Assembly (NCBI RefSeq): GCF_034931025.1
Contig: NZ_JAYGIL010000010.1
Location: forward strand, 130,425 to 194,424
Length of the DNA stretch: 64,000 bases
Source of the DNA: Arcicella gelida
GTDB lineage: Bacteria > Bacteroidota > Bacteroidia > Cytophagales > Spirosomataceae
Reading direction: 5' to 3'
The notes beneath the pieces were generated by a model. It saw only the letters and a list, made by a program, of their open reading frames with translations. It was not told where the DNA came from and made no database searches. The position numbers were made by a program, and so were the translations under genes. This document shows positions 1 through 7,910 of the stretch, piece by piece (position 1 is the first letter of the stretch; the number at the start of each line of letters is the position of its first letter).

Positions 1-351
1 CATTGATTTATGAATGCTGAAATTGATAACAGCTTTTGACAAAACTCTCTGAAAGGAAGGAATGAGCAATGCCCCAAAAATTGTCGCAATTGAACATGAC
101 AAAATAATGAGTCGAAATACTCCAATATTCTCGAATACACCATTTTTTATATCATTCTCAACTGTCTTTGCTAAAAGTGGGGCTTGAAAACCATTTGCTG
201 TTCTTGAAACTAAAACAAGAATATTGAACAATGCAAATGAAATGGCAACTCGCCCTGTACGAATACCGACAATTCTCACTGAATAAGAAAGTGTAGTAAT
301 AAGGTTTATTATAAATGTCAGAATTAAAACGATTAATATTTGTGTTGTCAT
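1..351 (-). CDS. amj: Amj-type lipid II flippase (DUF2837), N-terminal part, cut by window edge
   Basis: The minus strand is open from an ATG at 351 to the window edge, giving 117 residues of a hydrophobic protein that starts MTTQILIVLILTFIINLI. It continues with the family-like stretches LSYSVRIVGIRTGR and VLVSRTANGFQAPLLAKT. These recall DUF2837/Amj, the alternative lipid II flippase that can replace MurJ in Bacillus subtilis, acting in the cytoplasmic membrane to export the peptidoglycan precursor. Two or three membrane segments are visible (about residues 3-20, 38-52 and 83-100). The assignment is from recalled family sequence only, and the C-terminal half is outside the window. An overlapping frame at 158-403 is a shadow of this gene. 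It lies downstream of the cupin gene on the same strand, 78 bp away. Confidence 0.65.
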   Translation of the reverse strand, partial: MTTQILIVLILTFIINLITTLSYSVRIVGIRTGRVAISFALFNILVLVSRTANGFQAPLLAKTVENDIKNGVFENIGVFRLIILSCSIATIFGALLIPSFQRVLSKAVINFSIHKSM

Positions 352-429
352 TGTTTGACTTGCTGGAAACGAACAAGTAATTATGAAATAAGACCCTTTT
401 CATAATTACTCTGTTGGGCTGTAGATTTT

Positions 430-1086
430 CTATTTCGGTCTGTAGTCTTCATTGTAATTTTTGTAGCCAATTAGCCGTGCAGTCGGTGCCAGTAAAAATT
501 TCAATGTCTTTAAAACTGCTTTTGGTGGTGCATCTGCTGTTGGATAAGAATCGAATTTGTTGCCTAATACTGCAAGTTGAAAAAGAACTTTTGGGGGCTT
601 AGAATTAGCTTCATTTTCATCCCAAAATGGATAAATCTGAGAGAGACAAAAAGCAAAATCCAGTGGCATTACACTTGTTACTACAACAACAGAATCTGTT
701 TCATTAAATGGTTTATGTGGTGTGTCTTTGGGGATGACAATTGTTTGTCCAGTTGTAAATCTTTTTATGTCGCTGCCATATAGCATTGAAAGTGTCCCAC
801 TTTTTACAACGAAAGTCTCCTCGAAGTTTTCGTGTACATGTGGCACAGGTCCATTTGATTGGGCTTGAATAGTTATGTCTGTGGTAAGTAGCCCATTCTC
901 AACTTTTACGATTGTTTGGGTAAGTCCTTCTAGTTTTGAATGAAACGATTGTCCCACTTTGAAATAGTCGGTTAAATCTGGGGTTTTAATTGGAAATATC
1001 CAATAGTGTATTACAAGTCCACCGATGAAATAACCTGCAATAACAGAAACTGTCCATACTACCATTTTTCGTACTTTTATTTTCAT
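430..1086 (-). CDS. membrane-anchored cupin-domain protein
   Basis: A 218-residue protein with one N-terminal membrane anchor (about residues 8-32) and a single cupin barrel at about 65-150. The first cupin metal motif is visible as PHVHENFEE, giving candidate ligands H83, H85 and E89 or E90; the fourth ligand is probably H124 in DTPHKPF. This is the pattern of small mononuclear cupins, whose roles range from dioxygenase and isomerase to ligand binding, so no reaction can be assigned. The tail (about 150-218) is not cupin and is predicted to sit outside the membrane with the barrel. The ATG at 1086 follows a long AT-rich leader. The gene is transcribed towards the Amj-type gene and may be co-expressed with it. 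Confidence 0.75.
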   Translation of the reverse strand: MKIKVRKMVVWTVSVIAGYFIGGLVIHYWIFPIKTPDLTDYFKVGQSFHSKLEGLTQTIVKVENGLLTTDITIQAQSNGPVPHVHENFEETFVVKSGTLSMLYGSDIKRFTTGQTIVIPKDTPHKPFNETDSVVVVTSVMPLDFAFCLSQIYPFWDENEANSKPPKVLFQLAVLGNKFDSYPTADAPPKAVLKTLKFLLAPTARLIGYKNYNEDYRPK

Positions 1087-1426
1087 TGTATCGATTGATT
1101 TTACATTCTGAATCGTTTTAAACTTACAGCCAACACGCTAATATTCAAATGTATTGTAGTATTTTTTGTGTTGTTGAAATGGTTAATATTTCAAATGCTA
1201 AAGTATCAAATTAAAAACTAACATTACTCTTTCAACCCAAGCTTTCTTCCAAAAAATTATCAAACGGTATTTTTTGCGGATTTCATCTAAAACGTAAGTA
1301 GCATGGAATCTGCTGTATAAGGGATAAATATTCCTTTTGCCTTGCAACATTTAATATATTCAATAAGCCCTTTCAAGCGTGATGCTCTTCATTGTTTTAG
1401 GTCTTAGGAAACCCTAAGATCTAAAA
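1087..1426. other. intergenic region with repeat copy A and hairpin
   Basis: This 340-bp gap lies between the start of the cupin gene and the stop of the first Sde182-like gene. It must contain the cupin promoter, although no clear TAnnTTTG element stands out. Its distal third holds one copy of an intergenic repeat (1314-1406) and an inverted repeat directly after the Sde182-like stop codon. No convincing reading frame was seen. Confidence 0.6.
1314..1406 (+). repeat. dispersed intergenic repeat, copy A
   Basis: About 90 bp that matches 5021-5108 almost base for base over its first 70 bp, with only two differences between TGTATMAGGGATAAATATTC and the AAGCCCTTTC[AG]AGCGT block. A diverged, inverted third copy lies at 60977-61063. 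The far end, TTTTAGGTCTTAG, is shared with the third copy. It lies just beyond the 3' end of the minus-strand Sde182-like gene. Confidence 0.8.
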
Positions 1427-1427
1427 C
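1394..1427 (-). terminator. hairpin after Sde182-like operon
   Basis: Inverted repeat with 15-base arms, 1394-1408 and 1413-1427, with 14 of 15 pairs matching and a 4-base loop. It begins at the stop codon of the minus-strand gene, so it is placed as a terminator or mRNA 3' stabiliser. There is no T-run after it, so classical intrinsic termination is uncertain. Confidence 0.5.
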
Positions 1428-2458
1428 TAAGGAAGCATCCACGTTGCCCTAGTTGCAAAATCTTCCTGAACTTGGCTTCGCCATTTCCAAACAGATTGAG
1501 CTCCAACAGGGTCATCAAACCAATGGTTCTTCTTCGAATCAATTTGTATAAATTTTCCACCCCAACTATCTTGATTGGGTTTTTCAGGATTATTGATGCC
1601 TTTGATGGCGCTTACTAGATACAAGAATGACGGTGAATCACCTTCCCATACGCCAGGTGTTTCTGGGTAAAAACCACTTTCTGGATATATCGCACCGAGT
1701 AATCCATGTCCTTTACGGATATGCTTATTAATCCAATTTAAGTCTGATAACTTAATATCTGCTCCTTGTGCATTATTAAACATACCCATATAATTTCGAC
1801 TCGACATAATGATAAATAATTCTGGAAATGTATCAAGTAACCACTGCCCAGATCCATCTTGAAGTCCAACCATATAAATACGTATTTTTTGTACGATTCT
1901 TCTTAAATCTGAAGCGCTCTTTGTCTCTTTTATAGTCCATAATGCTTGAGATAAGTCTGAAGACCCCCCCCAAATACAGAACCAAATCGGGGTATCGTCT
2001 TCTTTTTCTAATAGCTTTATTAATTGCTCTGAAGCTTCGCTTTCTCTACCTTTTCCAATTACTTCTGACGCTGGACGTCCATACGTTCCAGAAAGCCCTT
2101 GCCATGTGACAGCACGTAATTGTTTGGCTGTTGGATAGCGACTATCCTTTTTTTGAAGATTGCTACGAACATAATCATACAGGTATAGCATATCGAAAAT
2201 ATGCTGTTTGTTAGCTACATTGGCAAACGTTGCCGATGTGGCCACAAGAGCTTCTACTTTAAATTCGTTTGCATATAGTAAAAACCTAACCATAGACTGT
2301 AGGTCATCTGAATCACTTCTTTTTTCAGGCACGCCAAAGCCCATTCCTCCTGGTATTACATCTATAGGAGGAAAATCTGACATGATAACTACTCTTGGTT
2401 GGGAATAACCATCCCAAATTCCTACTACAATTAAAAGCAATGTTATGTATATTTTCAT
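1427..2458 (-). CDS. Sde182-like nucleoside-hydrolase-fold exoprotein (DUF1593), short form
   Basis: A 343-residue secreted protein with a signal peptide ending near residue 19 (VGIWDGYSQ). From residue 21 it carries the DUF1593 / Sde182 nucleoside-hydrolase-like domain: PRVVIMSDFPP, then an acidic cluster SDSDDLQS (D49, D51, D52) in the place of the calcium-binding DxDxxDD motif of nucleoside hydrolases. The stretches IWFCIWGGSSDLSQALW and GDSPSFLYL are typical. The founding protein, from Saccharophagus degradans, was described as cellulose-binding; catalysis is unproven, so a glycan or ribosyl substrate is only inferred. This copy stops right after the domain and lacks the C-terminal Ig-like domain of its neighbour. 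It starts 10 bp after the upstream paralogue, so the two are one operon. Confidence 0.85.
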   Translation of the reverse strand: MKIYITLLLIVVGIWDGYSQPRVVIMSDFPPIDVIPGGMGFGVPEKRSDSDDLQSMVRFLLYANEFKVEALVATSATFANVANKQHIFDMLYLYDYVRSNLQKKDSRYPTAKQLRAVTWQGLSGTYGRPASEVIGKGRESEASEQLIKLLEKEDDTPIWFCIWGGSSDLSQALWTIKETKSASDLRRIVQKIRIYMVGLQDGSGQWLLDTFPELFIIMSSRNYMGMFNNAQGADIKLSDLNWINKHIRKGHGLLGAIYPESGFYPETPGVWEGDSPSFLYLVSAIKGINNPEKPNQDSWGGKFIQIDSKKNHWFDDPVGAQSVWKWRSQVQEDFATRATWMLP

Positions 2459-2468
2459 GATTGTAATG

Positions 2469-3872
2469 TTATTTGATTGGCTCCAAAATAATTCTTCTAT
2501 AACTTGTTAAATGGGGTTCACCGTTGTCTTTTACCTCACAGATAATGTGAATACTTGTCCCAATAGCATTGGAAGGAACATTTACGCTAGCTTTTGCATC
2601 ATTAGCTCCAGTAATGTTAAGGTTACCCGTATAAGTACTTGCCTCTGATAAAAACCACCACTTATAATTAAGTTGATTATTATCTAAATCTTTTGATTTT
2701 GAAGCATCAAGCGTTAGTGTAGTTCCACTTTTGGGTTTTAATTTTATTATATCTGTTCCTTCAGATTTATTGATAATGACAGTTGGATTACTGTTCCCAC
2801 GACCATCTTTTGCCCAGTCCATTCTTGCTGCAAAGTCGTTAAAAATGGCGGGATAGAAATATGAAGCATACTTCGATGCAATTTCTTTCGCTTTTCCTTC
2901 ATGATTTGTGTATGAATAGCTTGTATTATCAGGACCAACTCCCCAATTAAAATATCCTCCCCAACCAACATCGCTAGGGTTGCTTGGAACATTTAGACCA
3001 TTCGGAAGTAAATACAAGAATGAAGGAGTATCGCCCTCTACACCATATTTATATTTGGGATATACTTTTCCTAGATTTCCATGACTTTGAATATTTTTTT
3101 CATATTCTTCCCAATTTTTCTTCCCTGTACCATTTTGGTATAACCATGCGCTTTCATCCCACAAGTAAACAAGGCTTTTCTCAAAGTCTTTCCGTAACCA
3201 TTGCTGAGCACTGATTTCAAAAGGTGTTCCTTTCTCATAAGACCTATCTTGGTCTGTAATTGCATAAGTTGGAATTTTTTGTAAGAAAGTTCGTAAGTCT
3301 TCTGTACTTCGTTCGTTTTTTACTTTCCAAATAGCTTGTGCCAAGGTATTACCACCGCCCCATAAACAAATCCACAAAGGTCGCTTGTCGTCTGAGTCAG
3401 CCTGCTTAATTATTAAATTGCTACCATCAGAATCATAGCCTTGACCAATATTAGCGATGCCTCTTTTTTTACTCCCAAATACGGTACGCTCCCGTAGGTA
3501 GTTTGCACTTGGCCAATAACCAACTGTTTGCTTATTTTCATTGGATAGGTGACCATTTTGATTTGAACGCTTCATCAAATTAGGTAAATCCTTTTCATAA
3601 GCATCAATAGTATTATGGATTAAGCCGAAAAAATCATCTCTTGTTTCGTCTAAACTCCAACCTGTAGTATAGACAATACCTTCTATTTCGAACATATCTG
3701 CATAAGCAAACAATCTCACTAAGGATTCGCTGTCATCGGTTTCCCATGTTGAAACATCTGTCAGTACAATTATTCGAGGTTTTAATTGGGTTGATTGAGC
3801 ATTAACTTGAGCGTTTGACAATTCAAAAAATACCATCCAAAATATGACGGTAAAAAGTAGTTTAATTTTCAT
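2469..3872 (-). CDS. Sde182-like nucleoside-hydrolase-fold exoprotein (DUF1593) with C-terminal Ig-like domain
   Basis: A 467-residue secreted paralogue of the gene downstream. It has a signal peptide (about 1-22), the nucleoside-hydrolase-like domain (about 32-345) starting PRIIVLTDVSTWETDDSES, and a C-terminal PKD/Ig-like domain (about 365-467) as in full-length Sde182 proteins. The acidic cluster TDDSES (D46, D47) and the conserved IWKVKNERSTEDLRTFLQKI and GDTPSFLYLL blocks support the family. It is the first gene of a two-gene operon, 77 bp from the divergent AraC-type gene, which is the obvious candidate regulator. Periplasmic or outer-surface polysaccharide processing is an inference from the family name and the context. 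Confidence 0.87.
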   Translation of the reverse strand: MKIKLLFTVIFWMVFFELSNAQVNAQSTQLKPRIIVLTDVSTWETDDSESLVRLFAYADMFEIEGIVYTTGWSLDETRDDFFGLIHNTIDAYEKDLPNLMKRSNQNGHLSNENKQTVGYWPSANYLRERTVFGSKKRGIANIGQGYDSDGSNLIIKQADSDDKRPLWICLWGGGNTLAQAIWKVKNERSTEDLRTFLQKIPTYAITDQDRSYEKGTPFEISAQQWLRKDFEKSLVYLWDESAWLYQNGTGKKNWEEYEKNIQSHGNLGKVYPKYKYGVEGDTPSFLYLLPNGLNVPSNPSDVGWGGYFNWGVGPDNTSYSYTNHEGKAKEIASKYASYFYPAIFNDFAARMDWAKDGRGNSNPTVIINKSEGTDIIKLKPKSGTTLTLDASKSKDLDNNQLNYKWWFLSEASTYTGNLNITGANDAKASVNVPSNAIGTSIHIICEVKDNGEPHLTSYRRIILEPIK

Positions 3873-3949
3873 GGTTTATATATTTAGATTTAATATCGTA
3901 AATTTAAATCTTGTTATTAGGTTAAAACAATCTATTTTTCGAGATAAAC

Positions 3950-4801
3950 ATGATGAATACCGAGATTTTAAATAAATACAACGAAAGTCGGCAAGAATAC
4001 AAACCTTATGGTTTGACTTGTGAGTTGTGGACTCCTAATTTGATGTCTAAACCTGATAGACACAACGAAATAGAATTAAATTATTTTGTAGAGGGTAATA
4101 TGACCTATTTATTCAACGATAGAAAAATAGTGATTCCAGCAAAAAGAATTGCCGTGTTCTGGGGGCTAACACCACACCAAATTATTGATTGTAATACCAC
4201 ATTGCCCTATTATGTATGTACAATCCCTTTCTCTCAATTTCTATCATGGAATCTTCCCTCTTCTTTTGTTGATAAGATTTTAAGAGGAGAAGTAATTGTA
4301 GCGTCAACTGAAAAGTATGCTGTAATGGATGAATTTATGTTCAAAAATTGGAATGGAGAAATCAATCAATCTTCAAATATGGAACTTATATTGTTAGAAG
4401 TTCATGCAAGGTTGTTGAGATTAGCGCTTGAAACCACATATAATCATCATGAATTTACATCAACTCAAAAATATGATTTTAGTGTAACAGAACAGATAGT
4501 AGTTTATATTACTCAAAATTACTTACAACCAATTAGTATTGCGGATATTGGCACAGCCGTTGGGCTACATCCTGATTATGCAAATTCAATTTTTAAGAAA
4601 GCCTTTGGTTGCACACTACATGAGTACATAATTCAAGAGCGAATTTCACATGCTCAAAGAAAATTAACAATCTCCAACCAGAGTATTACTGAAATAGCTT
4701 TTGAATGTGGGTTTAATTCAATTAGTCGTTTCAACGCAACATTTAGAAAAATGAATGGCTGTACACCACGAGAATACCGAAAGACCAATATTCTTCTTTG
4801 A
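3950..4801 (+). CDS. AraC-family transcriptional regulator with cupin sensor domain
   Basis: A 283-residue regulator. Residues about 20-110 form a cupin-like AraC ligand domain (HNEIELNYFVEGNMTYLF, then FWGLTPHQI), and residues about 180-283 hold the two helix-turn-helix AraC DNA-binding domain (ISIADIGTAVGLHPDYANSI and ITEIAFECGFNSISRFNATF, ending in FRKMNGCTPREYRK). The architecture resembles MelR-type sugar regulators. It is divergent from the Sde182-like operon across a 77-bp gap, so it probably activates those genes when a carbohydrate-related ligand is present. The start was chosen at the tandem ATGATG; the second ATG is equally possible. Confidence 0.88.
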   Translation: MMNTEILNKYNESRQEYKPYGLTCELWTPNLMSKPDRHNEIELNYFVEGNMTYLFNDRKIVIPAKRIAVFWGLTPHQIIDCNTTLPYYVCTIPFSQFLSWNLPSSFVDKILRGEVIVASTEKYAVMDEFMFKNWNGEINQSSNMELILLEVHARLLRLALETTYNHHEFTSTQKYDFSVTEQIVVYITQNYLQPISIADIGTAVGLHPDYANSIFKKAFGCTLHEYIIQERISHAQRKLTISNQSITEIAFECGFNSISRFNATFRKMNGCTPREYRKTNILL

Positions 4802-5266
4802 TTAGTGCCTCTGAGAAAACCCTTATTCAGTTCCACAGAATTTCATCTTAGCTGTTAAGTACCCATTTCCAAAAGAGTTAAATATTGAAATTTATAGAAT
4901 TGATTTTGAAAAAGTCATTCCTTCATATTTCTGGTGAGTATCTTGAAATAGCTCAAACTTCAAACTGTCCGTGGTTTGTTCCTTATACCCAAAAATGTTA
5001 AAGAGCGACACGCTCGCAAATGTATCAGGGATAAATATTCCTTTTGCCTTGCAACATTTAATATATTCAATAAGCCCTTTCGAGCGTTAGGCAATTTATT
5101 GTTTTAGGAAACTTATAAGACTAGTTTAGGATCTAATAATAGCTTTGTTTATATCTATTACTTAGTTTTAGGGAAAAAACAGCAAACATGCGTATGTTTA
5201 AGAGTTGGTGTCAATTATGACAAACCGCTTGATTAAAACAAGACAACAAAAAATAAAGACATTTTA
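4802..5266. other. intergenic region with repeat copy B and possible decayed coding trace
   Basis: A 465-bp gap between the AraC gene and the serine hydrolase gene. It contains repeat copy B (4975-5108). The minus strand from about 5085 to 4905 reads openly through the repeat core and on through SLKFELFQDTHQKYEGMTF to a stop, which may be a worn gene fragment, but no family was recognised. The last 150 bp should carry the serine hydrolase promoter; none is obvious. Confidence 0.4.
4975..5108 (+). repeat. dispersed intergenic repeat, copy B
   Basis: The core 5021-5108 is near-identical to 1314-1401. Bases 4975-5020 additionally resemble the flank of the third copy (61064-61107), so the full element may be about 130 bp. 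It contains a 7-bp complementarity between CGAGCGT (5081-5087) and ACGCTCG (5010-5016). The copy lies after the AraC gene, in the same orientation as copy A. Confidence 0.75.
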
Positions 5267-6307
5267 ATGACACAAACATTCAGACTTTTAATCCTTTTTT
5301 TAGCAATCCTTCTAATAAGTAGTGGTAGTTATGGACAAGAAAAAGACGACTATTCTTCCAAAATAGATAGTTTAATCAAAATGACAAATCCGAGAAGTTT
5401 CAACGGAGTAATTTTGATTACTCAAAAAGGTAAAACAAAATATAAGAAGGCGTTTGGATATTCAAATTTGGGAAACAAAACTCCTTTAAAAACCAAAGAC
5501 AATTTTATTATTATGTCAAACAGTAAACAAATTACAGCTGTTTTGACTTTAAAAGAAGTTGAAAAAGGGAAAATAGATTTACAAAGTCCAGTTAGAAAAT
5601 ATTTACCCGACTTGCTCCAAACTTGGGCAGACACTGTTACAGTTCATCATTTATTGAACTTCTCTGCTGGAATAGCCGATATTGACAAACCCTTGATTTT
5701 TAAACCAAGTTCTGACTTTAAATATGGCAACACGACTTATATAATGCTTGGAAAGATAATAGAAAAAGTTACTGGCAGAAGGTATATTGATGTAGCAAAT
5801 GACTTGTTTCAAGAATTAAAAATGAAAAACACATTTTGTTTCGAGCAAGGAAAAGAACAAAATCGAGTTCAAGGTTATCGTAACACAAACAATAATTTTG
5901 CAATAGTAGAAAAGCCAATTGAAAATAATGATATGGTTTCTGCGGCTGGAATTATCTCAAATGTAATTGACTTAAATACTTGGGACGAATTATTACACAA
6001 AGGAAAAATCCTAAAACCAGAAACCTACAAACTAATGACAACTTATAGTATTACTGCACAACATAACGCTTTTGGAAAAGAAAAAATAGGTTACGGTTAT
6101 GGCATAAGAATAAGTGACAAAACTCCAATCAAATATGTAGGACACACAGGTGGCGGTTCAGGTTTTGTATCATTTAAAGTGTACTTTCCCAAAACAGACG
6201 TGGACGTAATTGTATTAGAAAATCAATCTAATGAGAACATAGACTTATTTTATGAATTCGAAATTAAAATTAGAGAAATAGTAATGAATAGTAGCTTAAT
6301 GAAATAA
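5267..6307 (+). CDS. secreted serine hydrolase, class C beta-lactamase / penicillin-binding fold
   Basis: A 346-residue protein with a signal peptide (about 1-23, ISSGSYGQ) and a complete beta-lactamase-family domain. The catalytic serine motif is S84-N-S-K87 in MSNSKQITA; the Tyr motif is Y153-G-N155 in FKYGNTTY; the third motif is the HTGG in GHTGGGSGFVSF near residue 290. The family includes peptidases, esterases and beta-lactamases, so the substrate cannot be read from sequence. It acts in the periplasm or is membrane-attached. The gene stands alone, 465 bp after the AraC gene and followed by a GC-richer hairpin-forming tail. Such single genes often move as units, but transfer is not shown here. 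Confidence 0.85.
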   Translation: MTQTFRLLILFLAILLISSGSYGQEKDDYSSKIDSLIKMTNPRSFNGVILITQKGKTKYKKAFGYSNLGNKTPLKTKDNFIIMSNSKQITAVLTLKEVEKGKIDLQSPVRKYLPDLLQTWADTVTVHHLLNFSAGIADIDKPLIFKPSSDFKYGNTTYIMLGKIIEKVTGRRYIDVANDLFQELKMKNTFCFEQGKEQNRVQGYRNTNNNFAIVEKPIENNDMVSAAGIISNVIDLNTWDELLHKGKILKPETYKLMTTYSITAQHNAFGKEKIGYGYGIRISDKTPIKYVGHTGGGSGFVSFKVYFPKTDVDVIVLENQSNENIDLFYEFEIKIREIVMNSSLMK

Positions 6308-6312
6308 TAGCT

Positions 6313-6341
6313 GCCGCCAATAACATCGTCTTCTTGGTGGC
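6313..6341 (+). repeat. inverted repeat downstream of serine hydrolase
   Basis: Arms GCCGCCAA (6313-6320) and TTGGTGGC (6334-6341) pair with one G-U, with a 13-base loop. The right arm continues as TGGTGGCTGAAAGC, a string that also occurs on the opposite strand at about 29193-29206, behind the antiporter gene. It may be a 3' stabilising hairpin or part of a mobile-cassette end; neither is proven. Confidence 0.4.
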
Positions 6342-6439
6342 TGAAAGCAAAGCCATGAAGGCATACGGTTAGTCTTGACCTGAGCGGTCGGCTTCGGTGG
6401 TTTCTTTTATGGTTTATAGTTCGGTTTGAAGATATTGGG

Positions 6440-6475
6440 AAGAGTAGGTTTTGCCTGCTTTTTTGTTTTTAGTGC
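6440..6475 (+). terminator. intrinsic terminator
   Basis: Short stem GTAGG / CCTGC with a TTTTG loop, followed by TTTTTTG and further T-rich sequence. It is about 130 bp downstream of the serine hydrolase stop. Confidence 0.45.
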
Positions 6476-6488
6476 TTTTTAGAGTTTA

Positions 6489-6877
6489 ATGAGCTATTTT
6501 GTTCTATTAGGTATAAAACTTACCTTAACCATAAATCAACATTTATGGATTTTTTTGTTTTGGTTCTCCTCTGTTCATTCCATCTTTTTGTATAGTCAGT
6601 TTTTTCACAAACTGCCATTCTTTTTGGGTTGCCTGTCAAATATTCAATCCCAACTTATGAAGAAATTGAATAAAAGCGGTTTGGAAACACAACTTTCGCC
6701 CAAGGAAAAATCAATCTTTATGATTATACAAAATCATCACAACATTCAGTAGGGAGAAATTTCTGAAAAATTGGTGATACCATTACCTACTGTAAAACGT
6801 ATTCTATCGGAATTAATCAATAAATGATTGATTGAAAAACAAGGTAACAGGCGAAATGTGAGTTCCACAATAAAATA
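6489..6877 (+). pseudogene. decayed winged-helix DNA-binding protein relic
   Basis: From the ATG at 6657 the frame reads MKKLNKSGLETQLSPKEKSI, then after a TAG at 6750 continues GEISEKLVIPLPTVKRILSE, then after a TGA continues LIEKQGNRRNVSSTIK to a final TAG. The middle piece is a typical winged-helix recognition region (a MarR or Fic-associated type of domain). The upstream part of the frame (6489-6656) is hydrophobic and may not belong. Two in-frame stops make it a relic. The parent family was not identified; it could be the C-terminal domain of a larger ATP-binding or Fic-type protein. Confidence 0.45.
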
Positions 6878-7265
6878 GATAAAGAGAAAAGTTATATTAA
6901 AGATTACCCTTCATTTCCTAAAAATGACTCTATTATAAAAACCCCTATTTTAAGGGATTGTATAACGATATAATAAAAACTTACTTTGCAATGTCAAGTT
7001 TAATGTTTACCTAACCATGTGCTTGAGGTTCGCAACCATGAATTTTAAGAAAGTAACAACTTGATATTTATTAATACAATTAAACTAACGGTGAGTCGGG
7101 CGGATATTGCTGTTGGTTTAATTGTATTATGAATGTTCCTGAGCCATGAAAGTAACAGAAAAAGTGATGATTGTCATTTTTTTTTAGAACCTTCATTCTC
7201 TATGCTCATTTCAAAGGGTTTTACCTTTGGCTGAAAGAACATTTGAATCATAATAAATTTAAGAA
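6878..7265 (+). promoter_or_regulatory. promoter and long leader of the NarL-regulator operon
   Basis: A palindrome CCCCTATTTTAAGGG (6942-6956) abuts a TTG (6958-6960), which lies 20 bases before TTACTTTG (6981-6988), close to the Bacteroidota TAnnTTTG box. The same arrangement with identical spacing precedes the kinase gene at 12268. The transcript would have a leader of about 270 bases that contains a 14-bp hairpin (7072-7129). Regulation of this operon by its own NarL-type product or by a related regulator is inferred. Confidence 0.6.
7072..7129 (+). repeat. 14-bp inverted repeat in the operon leader
   Basis: Arms TAATACAATTAAAC (7072-7085) and GTTTAATTGTATTA (7116-7129) are perfect complements around a 30-base, GC-richer loop. 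No T-run follows, so it is not an ordinary terminator. It lies about 140 bp before the regulator start codon. Confidence 0.75.
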
Positions 7266-7901
7266 ATGGATTTGTTAATAGGAATCATCGAAGATGATCA
7301 TAATTTAAGAGATAATATAGAGAAGTTTTTCTCATTATACCCAGATATAAAAATTGTTTTTTCTGTGAATAGTATAGAGAAATTTTTTATTGAAAATAAA
7401 TCATTAACGCAAGAGCCATACCTAATCTTTATTGATATTGGTCTTCCGGGTATCTCTGGAATAGAAGGTATCAGCTTGATTCGTAAAACCTACCCTAATG
7501 CACACATAGTGATGATAAGTGGTACTTGCAATGAGGATTCTGTTTGGGAAGCGGTAAGTGTTGGTGCAAATGGATATTTATTAAAGCCACTTTCGCTCAA
7601 GAAAATTATAGATCAAATAGATATTATTAAGAATAATGGAGCTTTGATTTCGCCAGAAGTAGCCTCAATGTTGTTTTCTAAGATTGCTCAGAAAACAAAA
7701 GAAAAAGAAGCTAAGATAGAAGGTGTTCTTACAAAACGAGAACTTGATGTGGTTGATTATTTACTTAAAGGACAAAGCTACAAAGAAATAGCAAATCAAT
7801 TATTTATCAGTTACTCCACTGTAAATGACCATATTAAAAAAATATATGCAAAGCTAGAAATTAATTCGAAAGGTGAATTATTAGCTTTATTCATCAACTA
7901 A
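7266..7901 (+). CDS. NarL/LuxR-type response regulator
   Basis: A 211-residue response regulator. The receiver spans about 1-125, with acidic residues D10 and D11, phosphoacceptor D57 (LIFIDIGLPGISG), the switch residue S85 and K107 in LLKPL. The LuxR-type helix-turn-helix is at about 146-205 (LTKRELDVVDYLLKGQSYKEIA, then YSTVNDHIKKIYAKLEI). It is a cytoplasmic DNA-binding transcription factor. It starts an operon whose next gene begins 10 bp after its stop. It is the only DNA-binding protein in the signalling island, so it is the likely output for the kinases around it and the candidate to bind the palindrome in front of this operon and of the gene at 12268. Confidence 0.9.
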   Translation: MDLLIGIIEDDHNLRDNIEKFFSLYPDIKIVFSVNSIEKFFIENKSLTQEPYLIFIDIGLPGISGIEGISLIRKTYPNAHIVMISGTCNEDSVWEAVSVGANGYLLKPLSLKKIIDQIDIIKNNGALISPEVASMLFSKIAQKTKEKEAKIEGVLTKRELDVVDYLLKGQSYKEIANQLFISYSTVNDHIKKIYAKLEINSKGELLALFIN

Positions 7902-7910
7902 AAAATAATT

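Noticed and set aside
158..403. Open frame of 81 codons on the minus strand
   Set aside because: It overlaps the Amj-type frame, which has a far better protein-like composition and recognisable motifs; the peptide is rich in Ser, Tyr and Cys as expected for a shadow.
6300..6375. Integron attC-like site after the serine hydrolase, with a partial match behind the antiporter at about 29190
   Set aside because: TGGTGGCTGAAAGC is shared and hairpins are possible, but no paired core sites or integrase gene were recognised.
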